Shown: positions 24,529 to 31,037 of the stretch, one piece after another
Layout: each line of letters opens with the position of its first letter
How positions within the stretch are numbered: the stretch's first letter is position 1
From: an uncultured Lachnospiraceae bacterium
GTDB taxonomy: Bacteria > Bacillota > Clostridia > Lachnospirales > Lachnospiraceae
Assembly (NCBI GenBank): GCA_947567595.1
Contig: CANOMQ010000044.1
Coordinates: 1-32,986 of the forward strand
Length of the DNA stretch: 32,986 nt
Direction: 5' to 3'
Notes under the pieces: generated by a model
Database searches by the model: none
Seen by the model: only the letters and a program-made list of their open reading frames with translations
What the model was told of the DNA's origin: nothing
Made by a program: the position numbers and the translations under genes

Positions 24529-24788
24529 CGTTTTCTACGGCTCCTTAAATCGGAAATTGCCTCTGACAAAGGGCGTATGTTTTCATTTTTCATGTCATTT
24601 AAACCGTCTTGCAATAAGCTGTATAATTCAAAACGACCGATAAGCTGCTCGTAGGTTTCAATACTCATGACAGCCAAATCGCCTTTTCCGTTTTTGGTAA
24701 TAAATACTGGTTCGGAATAGGTATGACAAAATTCGGAAATATCATTATAGCTGTTGCGCAAATCAGCGCTTGAACGAATGTTTGGCAT
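24525..24788 (-). CDS. Phd/YefM-type antitoxin
   Basis: 87-aa antitoxin. The N-terminal Phd/YefM DNA-binding fold is visible in MPNIRSSADLRNSYNDISEF, SEPVFITKNGKGDLAVMS and ETYEQL. A C-terminal acidic-to-basic helical tail (LNDMKNENIRPLSEAISDL) would bind and block the toxin. ATG 24788 is preceded by AAGGAGG. The longer frame start at 24815 lies in the promoter and is rejected. It is expected to repress its own promoter together with the toxin. The order is antitoxin first, the classical arrangement, in contrast to the pair at 8222-8708. Confidence 0.88.
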   Translation of the reverse strand: MPNIRSSADLRNSYNDISEFCHTYSEPVFITKNGKGDLAVMSIETYEQLIGRFELYSLLQDGLNDMKNENIRPLSEAISDLRSRRKR

Positions 24789-24816
24789 GAAAGGCACCTC
24801 CTTGTTTGATAACAAA

Positions 24817-24845
24817 ATTATAACGAAATTTCTTTATGGCGTCAA
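24817..24845 (-). promoter_or_regulatory. Sigma-A promoter of the Phd/ParE-type operon
   Basis: On the minus strand TTGACG (24845-24840), a 17-bp spacer, and TATAAT (24822-24817), followed by GGAGG and ATG 24788. A near-consensus promoter. Confidence 0.85.
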
Positions 24846-24857
24846 GTGTAGGGATTT

Positions 24858-25274
24858 TTAAAATGCATACCGTGTGCCATGCGAGAGGAGTAATCCGTCC
24901 GTTAATTCCACGCGTAGGATTATGGTATTTTCGTCGTCCAAATCTGTATGCCCGTTGTCAATCCACTCGGCAAATGCAATTTTTAGTTTTTCGGCGATTG
25001 GCTGGTTTTCCGCTTGGCTAAAAGCGCCTAGACTGACGCCTCTTCCGTGCGCCGTGAACCAGTCTCCGGCGATTGCGACGGTTGGGTTTGCTGTAATCTG
25101 TCGGATTTTGTTTGATAGGGCATGTGTAATGATATAAAACGCGCCGTCCTCATAATAGGCGTTTACGTTCCGCACACAGGGCACGCCGTTTTCCGTGGTC
25201 GCCAGTGCAATCACAGAGTCCTTCGCAAAACGTTCTGTCATGATTTCTTTGGCTTGTGGATTTAGCTGTATCAT
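24858..25274 (-). CDS. Pyridoxamine 5'-phosphate oxidase-fold flavoprotein
   Basis: 138-aa protein of the PNPOx-like split-barrel superfamily, which binds FMN or related flavins and reduces small molecules. Visible are the N-terminal SVIALATTENGVPCVRNVNAYYEDGAFYIITH pattern (strand-turn-strand with the basic residues that hold the flavin phosphate), then SNKIRQITANPTVAIAGDWF, which is typical of the fold. It is short and lacks the C-terminal PNPOx domain, so vitamin B6 synthesis is not its role. NimA-type nitroreductase or general flavin reductase is more likely. ATG 25274 has an AGGAGG site. The 3' end of an upstream open frame overlaps its first 125 bp. The stop lies 13 bp before the antitoxin promoter. 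Confidence 0.85.
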   Translation of the reverse strand: MIQLNPQAKEIMTERFAKDSVIALATTENGVPCVRNVNAYYEDGAFYIITHALSNKIRQITANPTVAIAGDWFTAHGRGVSLGAFSQAENQPIAEKLKIAFAEWIDNGHTDLDDENTIILRVELTDGLLLSHGTRYAF

Positions 25275-26421
25275 TTTTAGTCCTCCTTTGTTTTTTGATT
25301 GTCATATAATAGGAAAGTTTAGAGCAATAAAGATTTTTTTGCAGCCGTTTGTCGGAAACCGCTTTGAGTGTACTTCGGACAAGCGCCTTCGTTTCGTCCG
25401 TCACCTGCGGTAAGCTTTCCCGAAACAGTCCAAAATACTTCTTTTTCAACAAAGCCCTTACCAATTCCTCATTCCCGCAATGATACCCCGCACTCGGCAC
25501 ATTTTTAAGGTTTTCCAGCAGCAGCCTGATACCGTCGCCCTTTTGCGAAAACGCCCAGTCAAGTTCAATCTCCCGCAGCGTTTCCATCGCGGTGCGCGCC
25601 GTCTGTAAATCGCTCATTGTCACCGAATCGTCAAACAACGCGGCAATATTTTTGAAAAGGGATAAATCCTTGTTTGTCCACAGCCGGTACAAAATGCCAT
25701 TATAAATTTCGTAATCCTCGGGATAGTCCTTCCAGTGGACTTTCCATGGGTCAAAATTTTTCAGCCTTTTCTGCGCAAAAACCTCCTGCAAAAAGGGCAG
25801 CAGCTCCGGAATCGGTTGTTCCATCATCTGTCTGATATCCGGATTGTCCCACCACCGTTTTGTCTCATTTGTGTCGGTCACGATTTGGGGAAAGCCATTG
25901 CCTTGTTTATAAAAAACATAATCGCCGACATTCTGATAAAGGTCTTTTCCCACATAAAACGGGGTGATATTTTTGACGCGCACACAGTTTCGCTTCACTT
26001 CCCGCACAATCCGTTTGAAGAGCGCGCGCGTAAATTCCGTTTCGTATTCTCTTGGAATATACACTTCATAATCGCACTCGTAGCCGTTCGGATTGCTTCT
26101 TTTCATCCGAAATGTGAGGCGTCCCTCATTGTCGCGACAGCTTGTGATGTAGCGTACCCTTGCTTCGTTCTGCAAGACCTGACAGATTGTGTGCATATCC
26201 TGCGCCTTTGGCACGATATAAAAAAGCTCTCCATCGCTGTCCGCGATTTCTTCAATGGTGTGGAAGGCAATACGCGGCTGCTTGTCTTGGTCTGCGCCTT
26301 CCTGCCCGGCTTGGGCATATACGTAATTGGCGCAGTATTTGATTTCAAACTCGGTCTCGACTGGTTTGAAAATGCTGTATAAATCGGATTTGGCGGCGAA
26401 AAAATAGATTGTGTTTGTCAT
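25150..26421 (-). CDS. Hypothetical protein, C-terminus running into the next gene
   Basis: 423-codon frame from ATG 26421 (weak GAGGTAAC ribosome binding site). The first about 355 residues look like a real soluble protein of unknown family: MTNTIYFFAAKSDLYSIFKPVE at the start, FYVGKDLYQNVGDYVFYK in the middle, and a Trp/Asp-rich KRWWDNPDIRQMMEQP region followed by helices. There is no transmembrane helix or known motif. The last about 65 residues are doubtful. After an A7 run (minus strand, about 25334-25340) the frame continues through the ribosome binding site of the PNPOx gene and overlaps it by 125 bp. Deleting one A would give a short tail ending in KIFIALNFPII just before that gene. 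The true C-terminus is probably near 25300 and the tail reflects an indel, or the overlap is genuine. Confidence 0.7.
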   Translation of the reverse strand: MTNTIYFFAAKSDLYSIFKPVETEFEIKYCANYVYAQAGQEGADQDKQPRIAFHTIEEIADSDGELFYIVPKAQDMHTICQVLQNEARVRYITSCRDNEGRLTFRMKRSNPNGYECDYEVYIPREYETEFTRALFKRIVREVKRNCVRVKNITPFYVGKDLYQNVGDYVFYKQGNGFPQIVTDTNETKRWWDNPDIRQMMEQPIPELLPFLQEVFAQKRLKNFDPWKVHWKDYPEDYEIYNGILYRLWTNKDLSLFKNIAALFDDSVTMSDLQTARTAMETLREIELDWAFSQKGDGIRLLLENLKNVPSAGYHCGNEELVRALLKKKYFGLFRESLPQVTDETKALVRSTLKAVSDKRLQKNLYCSKLSYYMTIKKQRRTKNDTAKSTSQRNHDRTFCEGLCDCTGDHGKRRALCAERKRLL

Positions 26422-26600
26422 GCGTTACCTCGTATAAAAATTGTTAAAGATTTCACTACTTAACCAATGCTTTCGTTGCTTCGGCATTTGGCATCATACC
26501 ATACTTTCCTGCTTTTCATTATATTTGTATATAAAAAAACTGTCAATCAATAGTCTGTGTGAACAGGCTTGGAACAGGTTTGAAAAGTGGCACATTTCGG

Positions 26601-26629
26601 TTGCTTTTCCGCTAGAACACCCCTATAAT
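26601..26629 (+). promoter_or_regulatory. Sigma-A promoter of the His/Cys-rich peptide locus
   Basis: TTGCTT (26601-26606), a 17-bp spacer, and TATAAT (26624-26629). It gives a leader of about 155 nt before ATG 26794. Confidence 0.6.
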
Positions 26630-26641
26630 GTACATAAGGTG

Positions 26642-26797
26642 ATGAAATTAGCGTATTTAGAGACAGAAATCAGAAATTCCGATAAAGTCTACGTAAATAC
26701 CCAAAATTTTTTTAAAATAATGAAAGGATTTCTCTCCGTGATACGTATTACTTATGAAACGAATAAAAAATACCAATTTACGGAGGCGAAGATATGA
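26642..26797 (+). CDS. Possible 51-aa leader ORF
   Basis: An open frame in the long leader, from ATG 26642 (AAGGTG directly before it, too close for a good site) to TGA 26795-26797. It overlaps the start of the next gene as ATGATG. Lys/Phe/Tyr-rich, with no recognisable motif. It may be incidental in AT-rich sequence. Confidence 0.2.
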   Translation: MKLAYLETEIRNSDKVYVNTQNFFKIMKGFLSVIRITYETNKKYQFTEAKI

Positions 26798-27054
26798 TGA
26801 AAAAAGCAGCAAAGGTTGTTGCAGTATTGGCAGTGGGCGTTTTTATAATGGGAAATATGGCAATGGTGGCGCAGGCACATCATGGTCATTCAACATATAC
26901 AGTGGAGCAGACGCCGTACTGCTATGAGGACGGAAGCTGTGATGTGGACGGTGTATGCCTGAATGGAACGGATTGCGACGGGGCGGTACATCATTCCCGC
27001 ACAACGTCCGTACATCATTCAAGACGCGGACATCATTCAGGGCACTGCTATTAA
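26794..27054 (+). CDS. Secreted His/Cys-rich small protein
   Basis: 86-aa precursor. Residues 1-28 form a clear signal peptide (Lys-rich start, hydrophobic VVAVLAVGVFIMG core, AQA cleavage site). The mature 58 residues begin HHGH and contain 10 His and 5 Cys. The Cys are spaced at residues 43, 49, 55, 61 and 85 in an acidic middle (YEDGSCDVDGVCLNGTDCDG), and paired His (HHSRTTSVHHSRRGHHSGH) run to the end. This composition suggests metal binding (Zn, Ni, Cu or Co), or a disulfide-linked peptide, outside the membrane. I know no named family. The ribosome binding site is GGAGG, 7 bp from ATG 26794. A terminator follows immediately, before a sigma-factor gene. Confidence 0.8.
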   Translation: MMKKAAKVVAVLAVGVFIMGNMAMVAQAHHGHSTYTVEQTPYCYEDGSCDVDGVCLNGTDCDGAVHHSRTTSVHHSRRGHHSGHCY

Positions 27055-27064
27055 AAATGCATGG

Positions 27065-27091
27065 AAACCCCGCTGGCATGGCGGGGTTTTT
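27065..27091 (+). terminator. Terminator after the His/Cys-rich gene
   Basis: AAACCCCGC/GCGGGGTTT is a perfect 9-bp stem with a 7-nt loop and T5 tail, 10 bp past the stop. Read-through would allow expression of the downstream sigma gene. Confidence 0.85.
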
Positions 27092-27123
27092 GTCATATAT
27101 GGGAACAAGAGGGAGTGAGGCTT

Positions 27124-27516
27124 TTGAAAAGCGCAGAAGAACTAAACCGTGCGGTGGAGACCTATGCGGACATGGTGCGCAGGATTTGTTTTGTGCATTT
27201 GAAAAACAGGGACGATACGGAGGACGTGTTTCAGAATGTGTTCCTGAAATACATGCTTTATGAGGGCAGCTTTGCGGATGTGGAGCATGAGAAGGCATGG
27301 TTTGTGCGGGTGACAATCAATGCCTGCACGGAAGTTTTAGAGGTTGTCTTAAGGCTTCCCGAAAAGTACAGGAATGTCATTTATTTATTCTATTATGAAG
27401 GATATTCTGCCGTGGAAATTGCGGGGATTTTGGGGCGCAAGGAGAATACTGTTTACACGTGGCTTTCCAGAGCCAAGGATATTTTGCGCGAAAAATTAGG
27501 AGGTGAGTGGGCATGA
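27124..27516 (+). CDS. Minimal ECF sigma factor lacking the sigma2-sigma4 linker
   Basis: About 130-aa ECF sigma factor. Region 2 is visible as AVETYADMVRRICFVHLKNRDDTEDVFQNVFLKYM and HEKAWFVRVTINAC. Region 4 is LPEKYRNVIYLFYYEGYSAVEIAGILGRKENTVYTWLSRAKDILREKL. Relatives have about 25 residues between these (after the NAC motif and before a VLE segment). Here NACTEVLE joins them directly, an apparent in-frame deletion. TTG 27124 is chosen as start (GGGAG 7 bp upstream, beginning KSAEEL). GTG 27115 is possible. An ATG at 27061 lies in the upstream terminator and is rejected. The 3' end overlaps the next gene in an ATGA junction, the usual coupling to an anti-sigma gene. Whether it still functions is open. 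Confidence 0.8.
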   Translation: MKSAEELNRAVETYADMVRRICFVHLKNRDDTEDVFQNVFLKYMLYEGSFADVEHEKAWFVRVTINACTEVLEVVLRLPEKYRNVIYLFYYEGYSAVEIAGILGRKENTVYTWLSRAKDILREKLGGEWA

Positions 27517-27725
27517 ACAGGATTCAGGAAAGCATGGAACAGCTACAGGCATCGCAGGAGCTGAAAAAAAGTACCCTGCAGTATGATGAAAATGTTTCGG
27601 TTGAGGACTGTCACGGTATGACAATCGGGGAAATCCAGAACAGGATTGACAGTTGCCAGCAAAATCATGGAAAGGGAGGGCACGGCAGACATAAAGGACA
27701 TCACGGGAATGCTTCGGGACATTGA
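27513..27725 (+). CDS. Anti-sigma-like protein with His-rich tail and no membrane segment
   Basis: 70-aa protein starting at ATG 27513, overlapping the sigma stop by 4 bp, with GGAGGTG upstream. The N-terminal about 24 residues (MNRIQESMEQLQASQELKKS) look like the start of cognate anti-sigma factors in this position. The transmembrane helix and outer domain expected next are missing. Instead there is an acidic stretch with C33, H34 and C48 (VEDCHGMTIGEIQNRIDSC) and then a His/Gly/Lys-rich tail (NHGKGGHGRHKGHHGNASGH). There are 7 His and 2 Cys in total. A soluble metal-sensing anti-sigma factor is a possibility. A truncated, non-functional remnant is the alternative. The -35 of the kinase promoter overlaps its stop codon. 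Confidence 0.7.
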   Translation: MNRIQESMEQLQASQELKKSTLQYDENVSVEDCHGMTIGEIQNRIDSCQQNHGKGGHGRHKGHHGNASGH

Positions 27726-27750
27726 CATAGGCATGTACAATTGGTAGAAT
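27722..27750 (+). promoter_or_regulatory. Sigma-A promoter of the hybrid kinase gene
   Basis: TTGACA (27722-27727, overlapping the preceding stop codon), 17 bp, and TAGAAT (27745-27750). The leader is about 95 nt. It contains an imperfect hairpin region around 27765-27800 (TACATTC/GAATGTA) and a small ACACCG/CGGTGT hairpin before the ribosome binding site. Confidence 0.8.
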
Positions 27751-27853
27751 ATATAATAGATAAATACATTCTCTTTGTCTTTCAAAGGAATTGAATGTAA
27801 AAAAAATACGGTACACCGTTTTTGGGCGATGCGGTGTGTGAGGAGGATATTTT

Positions 27854-30800
27854 ATGTATCATTGTCATGTGTGTTTTTATTTTATCGGTCATCAAAGCCA
27901 GTTGTTTGAAATCGTTAGAGGAATGCCCCCGTTTCACTCGTTTGACCATGAATTTATGGAGAGTGAATGCCCTGAACAGGAGCTATTGACGAAGGCTGAC
28001 GTGATTTTTGCCGATATACAGGAAACGGACGCGACAAGGCTTGTGAAAAATTTGTCAGAATGGAAAAAGCCTGAGGCGGATTTGATATTGCTAGTGGAGG
28101 CAGGACAGCTTGAAAATGTTACGGACATCTATGAGGAGGTTACGGATATTTGGAAAATGCCGATGACGGACGATGAGATTCGGTTTCGTTTCCGGCGGTG
28201 GCAGCAGAACTGCAAAACACAAAGGGACTATTGGCAGACCAGTCAGTATTTGGAAGGCACAATCAACAGTGTTCCAAACCTGATTTGGTACAAGGACAAG
28301 AACGGAATTCATGAGAAGGTAAACGACAGCTTTTGCAAGACGGTGAACAAGACGAAGACGCAGGTACAGGGGCGCGGGCACGCGTATATCTGGGACGTGG
28401 AGAAGGACGATCCTGCCTGTATCGAATCGGAACGGATTGTCATGGAAAAAAAGCAGACATGTATCTCGGAGGAGGTCATTCAGACGGGCGAGGGCACAAG
28501 GGTGCTCACGACCTACAAATCCCCGCTGTATGACTGGGACGGAAGCGTCATGGGTACCGTGGGCGTGGGAATTGACATTACCAAGGAGCGTGCCTATGCG
28601 CAGGAGCTGATTAAGAAAAATCAGACGCTGGAAATGCTGTTTACGACGATGGATTGCGGCGTAATGTGCCATACGCTGGACGGTGCGCGCCTTATCAGCA
28701 TTAACCGGGCGGCTTTGAATATTTTGGGATACGAGTCGCAGGAGGAATTGAAAGAGGACGGCTTTTATATGGTTGCCGCTTCCGTGCTTGACGAGGACAA
28801 AATCAAGGTGGAGCACGGCATTCAGTCGCTCAAGAATATCGGCGACAGTGTCAGTTTGGAATACCGCGTGCGCCATGCGGACGGGGCAATTATTTATGTG
28901 CTTGGAAGCTTCAAGCTTGTGGAGGAGGACGGCGAAGTATGCTGTCAGCGTTTTCTGTTAGACCGCACGGCGCAGAAGCTTCAGGAGGAAGAGGAGCGGC
29001 TGCGTGGTGAGCGCAAGCAGATGGAGCTTATTCAGGCACTTAGTATTGATTATAATCTGATTTGTTTCTTTGATTTGGAAACCGGAATAGGAAGGGCGCT
29101 TCGCATTGGCGAATGCAAAAATAAAATTTTGGATTCTATTTTTGCCGGGGAGCTGTGTTGGGAAGAATGCATGAAGCGTTACATAGAAACAGGCATTTTT
29201 GATGAAGATAAAGAGACGATGTGGTGCGCCGTTTCCCGAAAGCAGCTTGAGGCAGAGCTTTCGAAAAAGCCGATATTTACCGTGAATTACCGCATTACTT
29301 GTTGCGGTGAGATGCGCTATTTCCAAATGAAAGTGGTACGTGTCGGAGATTGGTCTAAAAATCGAAATGTTGTTTTGGGCTTTCGCAGCGTGGATGAGGA
29401 GACGCGCAGTGAGCGTGAGAGAAACGAACTGCTGGAGAATGCACTTTCACAGGCGAATCGGGCAAGCAAGGCAAAGAGTATTTTCCTTTCCAATATGTCC
29501 CACGATATTCGTACGCCGATGAATGCGATTATTGGCTTTACCACGTTGGCAATAACGCACATTGAGAATAAGGAGCAGGTGGAAGAATATCTTAAGAAGA
29601 TAATGACGTCAGGCAATCATTTGCTGAGTCTGATTAATGACGTTTTGGATATGAGTCATATTGAGAGCGGAAAAATTCATTTGGAAGAAGAGCCGTGCAG
29701 CTTGCCGGATATTATGCATGAGCTGCGCAATATTATTCAGGCGGATATTCACGCGAAACAGTTGGATTTGTATATGGATGCCATTGATATTCATAATGAG
29801 GGGATTTACTGTGATCGTCTGCGTTTGAATCAAGTGCTGCTAAATCTGCTAAGTAACGCCGTGAAATATACGGGAGCGGGCGGAATGGTCAGTCTGAAAG
29901 TAATTGAGCGGGGCAGCGCTGCGGCAGGATATGCAAATTATGAATTTCATGTAAAAGATACCGGAATTGGCATGAGTGATGAATTTGTGGCACATATTTT
30001 TGAGCCGTTTGAGCGGGAGCGCAATTCGACAATCAGTGGTATTCAGGGGACCGGACTTGGTATGGCAATTACCAAAAATATTGTAGACATGATGAATGGT
30101 ACGATTGAGGTGAAGAGTAAACAGGGCTTTGGAACAGAGTGTATCGTTTCTGTTCCGCTTCGCATTAATGAGCGAGAGAAGGAGCCGCAGACAATTCCGG
30201 AGCTTGACGGCTTGCGTGCGTTGGTGGTGGATGATGATTTCAATACTTGCGACAGCGTTACCTGTATGCTTCAGCAGATTGGTCTGCGTGCAGAGTGGAC
30301 ATTGTCCGGAAAAGAGGCTGTATTGAGAACTCGTCAGGCGGTTATGCGGGAAGATCAATATTTTGTATATATTATTGACTGGCTTTTGCCTGACATGAAC
30401 GGTGTCGAGGTGGCAAGAAGAATTCGTTTGGAAACAGGAAAGGATGTACCTATTATTGTTTTGACGGCTTATGACTGGTGTGATATTGAGGAGGAGGCCC
30501 GGGAAGCGGGCGTGAAGGCATTTTGCAGTAAGCCGCTGTTTTTCTCGGAACTGCACGGATGTCTGAATAATTTTGTAAAATCCAATTCAAATGATAACAC
30601 GCCCAAAACCGATAAGAAGCCGATTCGTACTGGCCGTATTTTGCTGGCGGAGGATAATGATCTGAATCAGGAAATTGCGGTTGCGATTTTAGAGGAAGCA
30701 GGCTTTTCCGTTGAAGTTGCGCCAAACGGTCAGATTGCGGTTGATATGCTTAGGGCTTCTGAACCAGGATATTATCAGGTTGTGCTTATGGATATTCAAA

Positions 30801-31006
30801 TGCCGGTGATGAATGGGCATGAGGCAGCAAAGGAAATTCGAAAATCAGAAAATAAAGAGCTGGCATCACTTCCTATTTTGGCGATGACAGCGAATGCCTT
30901 TGAGGAGGATAAGCAGGAGGCGCTAAGAAGCGGAATGAACGGTCATATCGCAAAGCCGATTGATATCAAGACGCTGATGCAAATGTTAGATGAGGTGCTT
31001 GGATGA
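27854..31006 (+). CDS. Soluble hybrid histidine kinase with PAS domains and two receiver domains
   Basis: 1050-aa cytosolic signalling protein without transmembrane helices. Residues 1-115 (starting YHCHVCFYFIGHQSQ) are an N-terminal domain that I recall only from Lachnospiraceae hybrid kinases. It resembles a degenerate receiver (ADVIFADIQETD). PAS/PAC units follow at about 130-250 (NSVPNLIWYKDKNG) and about 262-375, then an insert to about 530. HisKA has phospho-acceptor H550 in NMSHDIRTPMNAIIG. The HATPase has its N-box around residue 660 (NQVLLNLLSNAVKYT), DTGIGM (about 702) and GTGLGMAI (about 733). Receiver 1 has phospho-acceptor D842 (IIDWLLPD) and receiver 2 D980 (LMDIQMPV). There is no DNA-binding output, so phosphotransfer to another protein is expected. 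guaA follows 31 bp later. Confidence 0.93.
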   Translation: MYHCHVCFYFIGHQSQLFEIVRGMPPFHSFDHEFMESECPEQELLTKADVIFADIQETDATRLVKNLSEWKKPEADLILLVEAGQLENVTDIYEEVTDIWKMPMTDDEIRFRFRRWQQNCKTQRDYWQTSQYLEGTINSVPNLIWYKDKNGIHEKVNDSFCKTVNKTKTQVQGRGHAYIWDVEKDDPACIESERIVMEKKQTCISEEVIQTGEGTRVLTTYKSPLYDWDGSVMGTVGVGIDITKERAYAQELIKKNQTLEMLFTTMDCGVMCHTLDGARLISINRAALNILGYESQEELKEDGFYMVAASVLDEDKIKVEHGIQSLKNIGDSVSLEYRVRHADGAIIYVLGSFKLVEEDGEVCCQRFLLDRTAQKLQEEEERLRGERKQMELIQALSIDYNLICFFDLETGIGRALRIGECKNKILDSIFAGELCWEECMKRYIETGIFDEDKETMWCAVSRKQLEAELSKKPIFTVNYRITCCGEMRYFQMKVVRVGDWSKNRNVVLGFRSVDEETRSERERNELLENALSQANRASKAKSIFLSNMSHDIRTPMNAIIGFTTLAITHIENKEQVEEYLKKIMTSGNHLLSLINDVLDMSHIESGKIHLEEEPCSLPDIMHELRNIIQADIHAKQLDLYMDAIDIHNEGIYCDRLRLNQVLLNLLSNAVKYTGAGGMVSLKVIERGSAAAGYANYEFHVKDTGIGMSDEFVAHIFEPFERERNSTISGIQGTGLGMAITKNIVDMMNGTIEVKSKQGFGTECIVSVPLRINEREKEPQTIPELDGLRALVVDDDFNTCDSVTCMLQQIGLRAEWTLSGKEAVLRTRQAVMREDQYFVYIIDWLLPDMNGVEVARRIRLETGKDVPIIVLTAYDWCDIEEEAREAGVKAFCSKPLFFSELHGCLNNFVKSNSNDNTPKTDKKPIRTGRILLAEDNDLNQEIAVAILEEAGFSVEVAPNGQIAVDMLRASEPGYYQVVLMDIQMPVMNGHEAAKEIRKSENKELASLPILAMTANAFEEDKQEALRSGMNGHIAKPIDIKTLMQMLDEVLG

Positions 31007-31037
31007 ATAGAGGGCACAATACATGGAGGAAATGGGA

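Noticed and set aside
26441-26797. 118-codon frame across the leader of the His/Cys-rich gene
   Set aside because: It spans the predicted promoter and begins without a ribosome binding site. Only the 51-codon part is listed, at low confidence.
27061-27123. ATG 27061 as start of the second sigma factor
   Set aside because: The codon lies at the foot of an intrinsic terminator hairpin and adds residues unlike ECF sigma factors.
30950-31037. Purine riboswitch upstream of guaA
   Set aside because: Only 31 bp separate the genes, and no purine aptamer stem-loop pattern is present.
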